DNA of 64,000 nucleotides, from the NCBI GenBank assembly GCA_037176885.1, contig JAWWNJ010000187.1, positions 1 to 64,000 on the forward strand. Reading direction: 5' to 3'. The position numbers and the translations under genes were made by a program. A model generated the notes under the pieces. It was not told where the DNA came from. It did not search any database and saw nothing but the letters and a program-made list of their open reading frames with translations. The stretch is from Favolaschia claudopus. Lineage: Eukaryota; Basidiomycota; Agaricomycetes; Agaricales; Mycenaceae. Below are positions 54,245-64,000 of the stretch, piece after piece. The first letter of the stretch is position 1; each line of letters begins with the position of its first letter.

Positions 54245-54382
54245 TGTGGTAGGGTGTTTGGTCGGGTAGATAGTCATGTGATGTAGACAGCGTGTGTATC
54301 TATTGCCTTGCCTCTTGCCATTGTCGTCCGCGTCCAGCTACCTGCGGAGGGCCATCCCTAGCGACCCCGGGACCCCACCACA
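54245..54382 (+). repeat. 3' LTR of the compact LTR element
   Basis: 138 bp, identical to the 5' LTR. No clear polypurine tract precedes it. Confidence 0.85.
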
Positions 54383-54600
54383 TTGGCATACTGCTCTATC
54401 TGTCGATGGATGAATGGGAAACCTCGATCCGCGGATTCACGCATGAACTGGACGAGTGCCCACTCCGTGACGATGGGGATTTTTTGCTTCTCCCTGTCCC
54501 ACTCCTGCACCGCCGCCGCTACTATCCTAACCCGTTATGTGTCCTTGACCCGTGAAGTGAACTCTTCTCTGATCCTCGCCCCGTTTTTTCTCTCCGGTGC

Positions 54601-55574
54601 TCAGAAAAAATCATCGACAATTCTTCCTACATCTTGACCCCGTATATCGATTTTGAGAGCGATACGTTGCATGTAGCGGACTAGACAAATGAAAAGGATG
54701 TTTTTGTGACATTTTGTGACCCTGCCAAACGCCTGCCAAAATCGAGTTCACTTCGTGTCCCCACTTCGGAAGCTTCATCCTCCCAGCCGCGCCGGCTCAT
54801 AATTCCTCAAAATATTTAGGGATGTGTGCTACATGTGGCTATATATACCCTTCAATGCCGAAGGAAAAATAGGTGGAATTACATAAAAAAAAGTCGACCC
54901 TCCTTGATCAAGATATTCCCCATCCACCCTCGACAAACAACGCTATGAGGCCTTGAAGTGTCCCAACTGTTATTCGTGTACTTCTGATTTGTAGTTGATC
55001 AACACAGTTTGAGGCCTCCAGAACTATTAAAGACCCTGTACATTGCAGTTATAAGTTAGCCCTCGCATATGACACAAAATGGACTATGGGCACTCAGAAA
55101 CGCTAAAACCCTCAAATCTCTCGTTGTAGTCTATACCGTTTCCAAACTACATACCTACTCTACGAAATCCCCGCCAACCCCTACGGTACTGCAATGTAAC
55201 TGCATAGCGCCTCCGTAGCCAGGAACTTCAAATCAAATCAAAAAAACGGTGATTTCACGTGATGTTCCCGCGATCAAAATGGCCACAGCTGCAACAATTC
55301 GGCGGTTTTGGTGTCAAATGAATGAAGTATGGATGCTCTGGATGGTTTTGAGGGGTTTGAAGCCTTGTAGCACACAAAACGAAATTCAGCATGTCGCCCG
55401 TGACTGAACCTCCGTGGGAGATTGCCATATCCGTGATGGCTGTGCGATAGCAAATTCCCAAATCAGGGAATAATGTTTTCGTATCTACCTCAACACCCAC
55501 TCTACCCCTCATTGTCAGTAAGGTAGAGTAGAATCCTGCTCCGATTTCGACATAGCTTCATATCTTGAGTAGAG
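54601..55574. other. Unassigned sequence right of the pogo pseudogene
   Basis: No gene recognised; AT-rich with short runs of A. The outer end of the pogo-type element should lie here but was not located. Confidence 0.3.
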
Positions 55575-55812
55575 TACTGTACTATTTCGACCGTAGATTC
55601 AAGTCACAGGTCACAGAGGGACTTGAATTGAATCTATTTTATTTTTGTAACATGTCACAGCGCGTTTTGTGGCCATTTCCCATCAAAAATTGATCGGAAA
55701 AACGCGCAAAATCTCCCTAAAAGGCAATTTAATCACTGCTGAATGATGGCAAAAGTGAAGATGAAGTGTCACATCTCAAACCCATTGAATCTACGGTCGA
55801 AATAGTACAGTA
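55575..55812. mobile_element. TACTGTA-family MITE with perfect 28 bp TIRs
   Basis: Ends TACTGTACTATTTCGACCGT at 55575, mirrored exactly to 55812. 238 bp; contains TCACAGGTCACAG as in 22712-23219. TA at both tips. Confidence 0.9.
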
Positions 55813-55996
55813 CATTCAAAAATTCTAGTTTCGGAAGGCCCTTGGGCATTTTGCCATTTGTGTATAAACCATGGACGAGACTTAGCGAGTCTACTGGACT
55901 GGCGAATAGCCAGGGCATCGATACGATGTCGATACGATGTATCTATATGAACTTGAATATCATTTGTTTTGCCCCCGAATTTTGTCCCACATTCCA

Positions 55997-56565
55997 TTAT
56001 TTTAGGTGATGGCATACCATGAGGGTTGTGGAGGGTTTGGGACTCAGTAGATGGCTCCAGCGCTCGTCCAAGAACTCCGACAGCTCATTAATTAGCTGGC
56101 TGATGGCGGCCTGGGAGCGATTGTACTGCATGGATAGCTCGAACATGTCGCCTGCAGAGCGGAAGCGTGCGAGAAGTAGCCCGAGAGCTTCGATACGTGG
56201 GAAAGCACACCGGTTTTGTGTGCGAAAGATGGGTGGTATGTCCAACGCAGCTGCTGAATCAGCCATCTCGTCGGCGTAGAAACTTTTGATGCTTGTTATA
56301 GACGTAGACTTCACTCTAACATCAAGGAAACGTACCGGAACCGATAGAGTTTAACCAAGCAAGTGAAATCCTGGTGCCGCCAATAGCGGGACGCCGGAAT
56401 CACAACAGCGCGAAAGATTTTGGCGCCAGTGCTCGAGAATGCCGAGCCACGGATCGTCCGGTGCATCAGCGGCTTGCTGATAGACATGAAAAATGTCTCC
56501 GTTGTCTGCGTCGAGGAGGGGACCGAGTATGCTGCAGAGGAAACGTCTCAAAGGTGTGGAGGTCA
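55997..56565 (-). pseudogene. Harbinger/DDE_Tnp4-like transposase, N-terminal part only
   Basis: Exon 1 from ATG 56565 (MTSTPLRRFLCSILGPLLDA) includes HWRQNLSRCCDSGVPLLAAP. Exon 2 (about 56314-55997) reads KSFYADEMADSAAALDIPP, TQNRCAFPRIEALGLLLARF and SAGDMFELSMQYNRSQAAIS. The latter pair resembles the helix-turn-helix start of PIF/Harbinger-type transposases (known from general pattern, moderate certainty). The catalytic DDE part is missing; a MITE lies about 185 bp further on. It is a truncated relic. Confidence 0.5.
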
Positions 56566-56899
56566 TGGTGGGAGGAAAGCGAGATGAAGCTGTGCATCGG
56601 CCGGAGAGAACGCGTTCAATTTGCTGAGGTGATCGCGAAAGCCGGCTGAATTGAATTTGAATTTGCATCAAGTTTCTTGAATTTTGGGGGTCCTATGGCT
56701 GGTCGGCCGTTTAGGCTGCCAGGACCCCAAAACCCACCTCTTAACCCAATCTTCACCATATATGAAATGGAAACTCGCAGTCGCGGGTAGTAAATCTCAC
56801 ATAAGGAATAGGTGTAGCGCTCATTTATTGGACCAATCGCGTGCAGAACAAGCAGTTCTACGATCTCGACAAATGAATCCGTTATCTTGGCACTCACTA

Positions 56900-57658
56900 C
56901 ACTGTGAAGATGCGGGCACATGAAAATCATGTACCTTGGTACCTCGATTTTCATGTACCCACACTCTGAAAATCAGTCGTCGTCCCCGGATTTTCATGTA
57001 CCTGGCGCTAAAATAAAATCATACTCTTTTTTGACGTTTTCATGTGCCCTTTTAATGTTCTGAGTACATGAAAATCATTTAAAAGTTCAGAGCACCGTCT
57101 CAAATCATGGGCATCGTACATTAAAATCGAGGGAGGGCGAATTAAATTTATAGGAAAAATATATGATATTGAGACTATATAGGTACAAATGGTACAGTAC
57201 GGCAGCTACGATTCAGATTGCACTTGACACCCTTGCTCAGCGCTCAACGGCGACACTTCTCGCCCATCAGACCGGAGAGAGAGAGCTAACGTCCTGCGAC
57301 TAGATGGTGTCAGTGAAGATATAGACATAAATCAATACACATCGACACATCAATGACGCCCGCTCCTGGCCATCCGTCTCGGCCTACTGCCGTATCATCG
57401 TGTTGACCTTCGTTGCCGGAAACGTTGTAGCTGTCGCGACAAGTTCCTGAGATCACGACAAGCAGTCAGTGCAAGTTTGAAGACTATCCACTTTGTTGAC
57501 GTACGTCACGTACCACGGTTCGCAAATCCAGCCCACCCCTCGCATGCAGGCTGCCCCGTATTCTCCGCGTGTCTAACCAACTTGTGTGGGCGTTGTTGCT
57601 GGCGGGATCTGCTACGTCAGTGTTGACTCTAGCAAGAGAGGGAGGGATAGAGCGGGGG

Positions 57659-57689
<31 letters not shown>

Positions 57690-58042
57690 AGCGATGGCGA
57701 CGACGAGTTGGCGAGATGGTGGTGGTGGTGGTGGTGGTAGGGGAACAAGAGAGTGTGAGAGCGTCCGCAGCATATGTGCTGCGGATGCGGAGCTCTGACG
57801 TCACTGCCCGGCAATCGGCATTTGGACTTGGACGTTTTTGTGCTTTTTTTTTGCCCTGGACGGCGCTGTGATTTTTATGTCAAAGTCCATGATTTTTCGA
57901 GGGGGTGCGCATCCACTGAATTTCGTTGAATGGGGCCTCATTACTCTGGGATACATGAAACACAAAAATCATGGGCATTCCCATGAGATAACTAATTCAT
58001 TGTCTAGGTACATGAAAATCAGGCGCCGATGTTTTCACAGTG
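56900..58042. mobile_element. CACTGTGAA-type TIR element with ATGAAAATCATG words
   Basis: Ends CACTGTGAAGATG at 56900 and CATCGGCG...CACAGTG mirrored to 58042. ATGAAAATCA or its reverse occurs about seven times (56930-57070 and 57950-58020). The CACTG tip and palindromic subterminal words resemble the 16482-17417 element. No clean target duplicate. The interior has the simple repeats listed next but no transposase. Confidence 0.5.
57657..57740. repeat. Simple repeats (GACGGC)n and (GGT)n
   Basis: GCGACAGCGACGGCGACGGC-type hexamer repeats at 57657-57705 and GGTGGTGGTGGTGGTGGTGG at 57719-57739. They generate long spurious open frames in several phases. Confidence 0.9.
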
Positions 58043-59604
58043 GCTAGTATTAAGGCGAAAGTTGTTGGAACGTTGAGTACTTATTTCATTTATTGTGCTC
58101 TGACTGAGACCCGGAAATGGTAGCGAGGTTGAAGGCCTGTGTCTCCCCGTTGCGTTTTGCTCAATCTCACAACGCAATGCGATCACAATATCGACGTGTA
58201 TAATTTTGGTGGAGTTGGCTCAGTTGGCGCGATTGACCATCACTCAAAAACCCATTAACGAACCAGTCAAAGCACATCTAAATATATGGCTAAGCTCCAG
58301 ACCCGTATACCACGTCAAAGGGAGAGACTTGTTCAAGAGGGTAGCCACCCCAATCGAAATTGCTTCCAATGTCTATATCACAATTTTGTGGTCATCTCGG
58401 AATCGGGCGAGCTGCTGACTCGCCTGCTGAGCGCATGCGCTGTATCATTCCACACAGTATTCTCGCGTTTCACCTTCATGATACCTGCAGCTCGAGGATT
58501 GTTTTCAATTTCTCCCAATCGCAAGGGTTGAATTCTGAACTTTCGATTCACTTCTACGCAGCGCAAAGAACCTACTGAGGAGTCGAGAAAGATCAAACAC
58601 TGCTTCAAATCGAATCTCTGCGTCATCTTTACTCAGAATCTGGATAGCTAGGGTCCAGCTCGAAGGGAATCGAGTCAAGTTCTAAGCAAAATTTATTGAA
58701 CCGTGGGAACCCTATATGATTTGATCGTTCAAGTTGAGGCGAAGATGTTCAGGATAAGGAAATGGACAGGACTATAGAGTGGAGATATGCATTTTTGGCT
58801 TTGTACGCCTATGATTTAAAACAAATCAATTCTCTGTCTCGGCGCTGGCCAAGCTTCTGCCAAATTACAGACACCTCGCGGCGTTCATTGTGGGAGTTCA
58901 AGTGCACTGAGATTGCGAGTTATTTAGAAGGAGAACGGAGGTTGGATGGCAATAGTCCTTCTGCATCGAGCGAGAGTAAAAGCTGAAGCCTACAAATTAG
59001 ATATCAATCCCATGTTTCTCCTAGCACTAAATGAGCAGTTGCAGTCGTGTTTGACTGGCTGGAGTGCGCTTGGAGGGAGAGGAGCCGGAGGCCATTATGG
59101 ACCTTTCAGGCGTCATCTGGGATATTGAGGCACGCGGAAAGGCCACAAGTTTATTCTCTGCCAGCGTGTTCCTTGGTCCAGGCAGGTCTTGTTGGCGTTA
59201 CACCATGATTGCTAGGCTCTCACCTCTGAGTCAAACAGTTCTGGGTCCAATTGCGGCTGGATTGCACGTTTCTATTGTCTGCTTCGAGTTGTAGTTACAG
59301 TCTGATTGAAGCCGGCGTAAGCTGGCGGTGGGTCTTTTGGATGATGATGGCATTTTCGAGCATATCCACCAAGGGGCTTCCATGATAAGAAATTTCCTAA
59401 TTTGGACGAGGGGGAGGGGGGTCCCCTCGGGCTCGAAAAAAAAGTTTTATATGAATTTTGGATTTGCTTTTTTACGCTTGTTTCAGCGGTTAGAATGAAT
59501 CCCCAGTGAATGTGTAACAAATTCCAGTGCCCACAAGCGATGGAATCACTGTAAGGCCGGCTAACGCGAGTTATTGATATTTGATTGTATTTACCCTCGG
59601 TGAT
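58043..59604. other. 1.5 kb without recognisable genes
   Basis: Only short random-looking frames. TTGGCTCAGTTGGCGCG near 58213 resembles a tRNA A box without a matching B box. A G-rich run GGGGGAGGGGGG is at 59410. Confidence 0.35.
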
Positions 59605-60007
59605 TACAGCTGTTCCCGAAATCCTTGAGACTTTTCAAAAAAAAATTGCGCAAGCTCAACTTTTGATGAGAGTGATAAGGACTACCGGTTTTGGAGATAC
59701 CCCCGGTCGGCTACCACGGCCGTCCAAATGAAGGAAACAGCAACTAGCAGCGATATCACACCGCAAACTAATCAAGAACTTTCTCTATATCTCATATATC
59801 CATGTTTCTTGTCGCGGCGACCGCGTCTGAGGTGCATATTCAAACAAGGACTGTTTGTTGGCATTGTGGATGTCAACTACTGCCGTTGCCTGCCACGCCA
59901 CGGCATCACGGCCTTAATTCCAAAACCGGTAGTCCTTATCACTCCATCAAAAGTTGAGCTCACACAATTTTTTTTGAAAAGTCTCAAGGATTTCGGGAAC
60001 AGCTGTA
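59605..60007. mobile_element. TIR element with about 90 bp arms
   Basis: TACAGCTGTTCCCGAAATCC at 59605 and mirrored to 60007; the arms stay similar for about 90 bp (through GATAAGGACTACCGGTTTTG). 403 bp, no gene. TA at both tips suggests a TA target. Confidence 0.8.
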
Positions 60008-60840
60008 AGGCATGCACGGCAATTTTTGCAGCACTGGCAGGGCGGAATGCGAGCCAGTCTGGGTATGCCTCTCATTTCTTACATGTACAGCGCTCACTTC
60101 TTGTCAGTTCCACTCTGAATGTGTCGACGCTGATGGTCGGAAGCCATGGGTGTACGAGTCTTGCAGAGGTGCGAAAAGAGTATATCCCAAGTATATCCCA
60201 GAACAGTGGGAGTGGGACTCGGCTATTTAATTAATGCTCAGAAAGTTGCTTTTGTGACATATGGATTCATGACAAAACATCATGAATTTTCGTCATGAAA
60301 CAACTACTCCTTTTTTTTTTCTTAAGTCCACCAGATGTTGAGTGCATAGTGTGCTCATCCCGGTGCAGACCTATGTACATAGGCATCCACAGACATGGTT
60401 AATGAGCCCCATTCCAAGGCCGCTGAGGCTGTTTCTGGTTACAGTCGTTCCGGAAAGTAATGAGAATGACATTTTTTTTCGCAGGCGCTTACACTGACTC
60501 GGAAATACTGTACTATTTCGATCAATTCGTCTGTCACGCGTCACAGGCACCTGGATTGACGAATATCTTTCTCAGTGAAAGTTGGCCCATTTTCAGTGTA
60601 GAATTCATTGAGCCCAACTTGATTTTTCGCAAAAACGAAAAACAAGTGAAGCTCATTCGCTCCAAAATCGAAAACTACTCCACTTTCACTATACAACTTT
60701 TGACAGTTTTTTTCAAGAGTCCGAAACCACATTTTGGTGCACCTGCCAAAACAGTGACGAGTCACAAGGGTACACCGATCCGCGAAATCCGCACCGGGGG
60801 TCAATTTTTTTTTTTTTCAGTGACTTCGGCAGACCCCCCT
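60008..60840. other. Fragments of families seen elsewhere in the window
   Basis: 60197-60235 matches one end of the inverted repeat 36487-37072. 60246-60420 resembles the right part of the 16482-17417 element. 60506 begins TACTGTACTATTTCGATCAA like the TACTGTA MITEs, with no right end before 60841. No gene. Confidence 0.5.
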
Positions 60841-61096
60841 GTGGGAACTTCTCCATTCCGAGGGTGATCGATAATCGCAAACGGTCGGAGTTCCCACGGG
60901 CCATGACGGTTTTTCCTCTCCTCAAGGGGAAAACCCTCGGCCGGGAAAACGCGTTTTCGGCGCATTCCGAGGCTTTTCTGGGTGCCGAAAACGCGTTCTC
61001 CCGGCCGAGGGATTTCCCCTTGGAGGAGGAAAAACAATGACCCACCGTGGGAACCTCGACCGTTTTGCCATCACCCTCGGAATGGAGAAGTTCCCC
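60841..61096. repeat. Complete foldback element
   Basis: Inverted arms meet in the middle: GGGAACTTCTCCATTCCGAG on the left, its mirror to about 61095 on the right, with CGGCCGGGAAAACGCGTTTT on both arms. About 255 bp, able to fold almost fully. The arm equals the 151 bp unit at 14635-14936. Confidence 0.75.
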
Positions 61097-61429
61097 AGCG
61101 CGTGCTCAAACTTCAAAGGGAGCAACGCGAGCTTGAGCACACATAAGAGAGCGGGCAGGAAAGATGCCGATCATTGATGATCGATGATTGATTGTCTCTC
61201 TTGCCTTCCGCTCTCTCGACCCTTTCTCGGCCCACCCACCACACCCTGAGTCTTGGTTTTTGGTTGACACTGGTTAGTGCTCATCCGGAAGCCTCACTCA
61301 CAGAGAACCCAGAGACCAAAGTCTCCGGGCTCCTCTTCCCAAAAGAGTTATTTATTTGGTTTCCTAGTGACTTAGCTAGCTGGCACTTTGTCTAAGATTC
61401 TCAGTGAAATGGCTGAATAAGGGGGAAAT

Positions 61430-61595
61430 CCCTCGGCCGGGAAACACGTTTTCGGCACCCAAAAAAGCCTCGGAATGACCGATTTTTCACGCGCTGTCAT
61501 TTAGTCTTAAACACGTGACTTGGAGAAGGGGAAAACAATGACCCACCGTGGGAATCTCGACCGTTTTGCCATCACCCTCGGAATGGAGAAGTTCC
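61430..61595. repeat. Second, diverged foldback copy
   Basis: Contains TCCCTCGGCCGGGAAACACG, CCTCGGAATGACCGATTTTT and AATGACCCACCGTGGGAA in the order of the foldback family but with a short unrelated stretch between arms. Confidence 0.6.
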
Positions 61596-64000
61596 CGAAA
61601 GAGTGGATCCCTCGTCGACCGGCTCCGAGTCCGACAGCTGAGGAAAAGCTTGGCACTTGGCCACCATCAAATCTATGGCGTTTTTGGCATTGAGTAATAG
61701 AAGTTCTCGATGGCAAAAGACATCATGCTCTGCGAAGGCGGGTCCGTTTGGGAATTGTGTTTAGCTCGCTCACTTCCCGTTGGTTTTGACACTAATAGCT
61801 TAATCACAGCATTAAGAGCACGACTTCCATTAATACAAAGCCTGGAACAAGGAATCATGCTCTTGAAGCATCCAACTACAATAGTACAGTGAGTTTCAGT
61901 GTAGAAGCAAGCTTTGTTCCTCACGAAAGCAGATGGTTCGCATAATCTTCGATGATGTTTGTTGACTCACTGTCAAGCGTTGAATACAATACTAGATGCG
62001 GAAGATGACCTGTGGAGTGGCACACAATGAGCGGGAGCTCTGTCTGCATGTACGATAACTGACTGATTAAACGAATCAGGTCGAGGATCCGGGCGAGGAA
62101 CACAATGCACTCACTGTCATTTCCCGCATTGCAATCCTGGCTTGATCCTGGCGGAAGCTAGCTACGTGGTATTCAGGTTCACGGCTCTATTGAACATCAG
62201 TCACTTCTGCGCAGTGCTCTGGCCCTGGACCTCAGGGCTGGAACATACATCATCGAGGATATTTTCCAGCATGCTGAACATAGATAAGTGCGGGTGGATC
62301 AATTCGCAATCCATTGTGGTACGAAAGAAAAAGAACGTGTCACACTATCACGTGTTTTTTTTTTTTTTTTTCTACTCGTGGTGCGATTAAGTCACAAGCC
62401 ATGGAAAGCCAGAGCACCACGCTCGTTTGATGGCCGGAAACTGCCCGATCGGGCATTCAGACCCGGGCACTCGCGTTGGCCGCACGTTGCCGAGTGGCTG
62501 TGGGAGGTTTGCTCAGGAAAGCGACCACAGAATAAAATCAGTACAATTGGGGGTCAGCTTATGAGGGCGCAGAAATCATCATTCATCATTGAGATTACAT
62601 TATACCTCCGAAATTCCACAGCTAGATGATCCCATGATGCTTGCTGCGCTTGAAAGCCACTAACACTGTTGAACTGGAGTTCTCAGTGCCAAATCGACTA
62701 AGTACTAGGAGCCCAAACTTGGCCCAAACGGCCTTCAAGTATTTCTTTGCCAGACCGGCGCGTAAGTACTACAAACCACCGACTCCGACTTGTAGATGTC
62801 AAACAAAGTGTAGTTCAACAACTTGAATCCGTGTACTACCTACCCAGTAAGTTGAGACGTACTTGGGACCGAGAAGGCGGATAGATTATTTAGCTCAACA
62901 GCGAATTTGCCCTCGTTCTGTCAGTGATCGAGATACTCGAGATACTCACAGAACGAGCGCAACTCACTTGAATGTTAGATCAAATTTGGGTACAAACGGA
63001 CACTCGCTTGAAGTTCTCAGTCGCTGTATTTGTAGTTGACACTTGTGAACTCACGTCGTACTGACTCGTATGTTGAGCAATGAGGACCGACTTGACCCGG
63101 AACCCGGGTACCCGCAACTTCAATTAGCCTCAAGTGAATTGAATCGAATGTGCGCTTACCTTCGATTTAGTTGGTCGGATCAGCAGTGGGCAAACTCAGT
63201 GAACGCCCAGCCTGAGAGCTGTGTACCCGGAGGCTTGGCTTCAAGTTGTCGAACACGAACTCCATTGAATCAACAGGACACGACGCATTGAACTTCAATT
63301 ACCCGCGCTGGATTTCCGAGGTGGTCACTAACATAAAGGTCAGCCAAAATTGAGTTGAGATTTGAACAGCTCGCTACTAATTAGTACTTACCTTGGCTCG
63401 TACTATAGACACTTGATTTGTTCAATACGCTTGACCATTGTGAAAATGTCGGTAAGATTTAGTTCAATTAGACCGACTCGCTACGACTCACCTCGTTTCA
63501 TGCAGACACATAGTTCTTGTGAACTGACTGGACCTTACCTGTCCAAGTGAGAAGAGTCATGGATGGTCTGGCAGACCAAGGGGATTGGCAAAAGGTGATC
63601 TCATCAGTCACATGTCTCCTCATTCTCTTCGTCTCGCCCACCTCCGCACATCGCGCTTTTGGCGCGGCGACTCCGTCTCTTTGAGACTTTCCCTTGTCCA
63701 GTCCCCCTCCATGACCCTGAGTCTCGTCCCCTGCTACTAGTCTTCTCCCCCCGTCGCCGTCATCCCTCTTTTCTCGTGTTTTCTCCGCCTTTCTTCTGGG
63801 TGCTCACGCCGCTCTCTCGTCTTCTCCCCCACCTTCGGCTGGTCGACCTCGATGCCTTCTCTTCGGCCCCTCCCCAGACTTATCAATGTTGATGGTTTCT
63901 TGCGCTGGGGGACCCCCGACCGGGGACCATGGACTCCTCCAAACGATGGTAGAATCTTGATGATTGCTGGGGCTCCAGTGCGTACACAGATCTGTTGGGG
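61596..64000. other. 2.4 kb without recognisable genes
   Basis: No domain found. A hairpin CTCGTTCTGT...ACAGAACGAG with central CGAGATACTCGAGATACTC lies at 62912-62957. A T17 run is at 62354-62370. From about 63600 the sequence becomes C/T-rich (TCTTCTCCCCC), as often seen upstream of fungal genes, so a promoter or gene start may begin near the right edge. Confidence 0.35.

Larger units (their letters stand above)
52955..54382 (+). mobile_element. Compact 1.43 kb LTR retrotransposon (TRIM-like) with own ORF
   Basis: Two direct repeats of 138 bp (52955-53092 and 54245-54382), identical by eye, start TGTGGTAGGG and end CCACCACA. The flanks share ATTGG (52950-52954 and 54382-54386; 4 or 5 bp depending on one shared A). 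The primer-site-like TGGTGACGAGAGCGTGATTC starts 2 bp after the left LTR. The pogo pseudogene continues in frame across the site when the element and one duplicate are removed. No RT, integrase or protease is present; a single ORF fills the interior. Identical LTRs point to recent insertion, which means an autonomous partner exists or existed. Confidence 0.85.
51077..54600 (-). pseudogene. Pogo/Tigger-like DDE transposase pseudogene
   Basis: N-terminal DNA-binding part (54386-54530: QEWDREKQKIPIVTEWALVQ, ESADRGFPFIHRQIEQYAN, helix-turn-helix/CENP-B-like) is separated by the 52955-54382 insertion from TALQALHGPDYEPVGKKWVF. The DDE_1-type core has catalytic Asp in YGMDESGF, then LLLDGHSSHYS and GLDVVCFAKMKS. 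The C-terminal tail is a basic coiled coil ending DEDSEEEDELNEEGDV. Breaks: in-frame TAA at 54535-54537; a frameshift at a T9 run (51794-51802), where SPSKK should continue into MRTLYSHLGTTSRGS; a second shift near 51300-51330. It would otherwise move a TIR element by cut and paste. One intron lies near 52411-52505. Confidence 0.85.

Noticed and set aside
52955..54382. Simple tandem duplication of 138 bp
   Set aside because: The copies are 1.15 kb apart, have TG..CA ends, flank a primer-site-like sequence, and the outer flanks show a short target duplication.
57484..57871. Arg- or Gly-rich protein encoded on either strand
   Set aside because: The frames are produced by GACGGC and GGT simple repeats and are open in several phases; no start context, introns or homology.
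63659..63892. Pro/Leu-rich protein at the right edge
   Set aside because: The C/T-rich tract resembles a fungal promoter and the frame has no supporting domain; it could still be part of a gene beyond the window.

Overview
The window looks like a transposon-packed, gene-poor stretch of a filamentous basidiomycete (Agaricomycetes) genome. The evidence is coding regions split by 45-60 bp GT-AG introns, an alpha-kinase gene with a Cys-rich N-terminus, a C2H2 and a GATA-type zinc-finger gene, and Gypsy, hAT, pogo, Tad-like LINE and Helitron-derived genes of the kind that crowd Agaricomycete heterochromatin. No ribosome binding sites, operons, rRNA genes, CRISPR arrays or canonical tRNA genes were seen. 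No core housekeeping gene is present.

Layout, left to right. 49-830 (-): remnant of an integrase-core-like gene. 1451-3835 (+): alpha-kinase gene with one in-frame stop. 4334-5405 (-): inverted, truncated second copy of that gene with a MITE (4723-5252) in an intron. 5570-13917 (+): Gypsy element 1 (gag, a long acidic repeat region, start of protease), split at 10021-13408 by a 3388 bp hAT element with perfect 8 bp target duplications. 13935-15664: a pile of short inverted-repeat elements. 15655-19160 (-): unidentified coiled-coil gene split by two TIR elements. 19440-29160 (-): Gypsy element 2 (gag, protease, RT-RNase H-integrase, chromodomain-like tail), itself carrying three further insertions. 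29920-40500: foldback and MITE elements, a diverged tandem repeat and a C2H2 gene. 40535-44633 (+): 5'-truncated LINE with a 37 nt poly(A). 44799-45718 (+): GATA-type zinc-finger gene. 45724-50182: a 4.46 kb TIR element with 9 bp target duplications that carries a Helitron-type helicase and its usual companion gene. 50626-50856 (-): coiled-coil exon. 51077-54600 (-): pogo-like DDE transposase pseudogene, split by a 1.43 kb LTR element with identical 138 bp LTRs. 55575-64000: MITEs, a Harbinger-like fragment, simple repeats and unassigned sequence.

The genes do not form a pathway. The coherent story is layered transposition. Several insertions keep exact target duplications, and removing the insert together with one duplicate puts the host reading frame back in register (hAT in Gypsy 1, two TIR elements in the coiled-coil gene, a TAGTCT-type element in Gypsy 2, the short LTR element in the pogo gene). 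The most unusual objects are the TIR element with Helitron genes (45724-50182), the compact LTR element encoding one non-canonical protein (52955-54382), and the four-fold acidic module between the zinc knuckle and protease of Gypsy 1.
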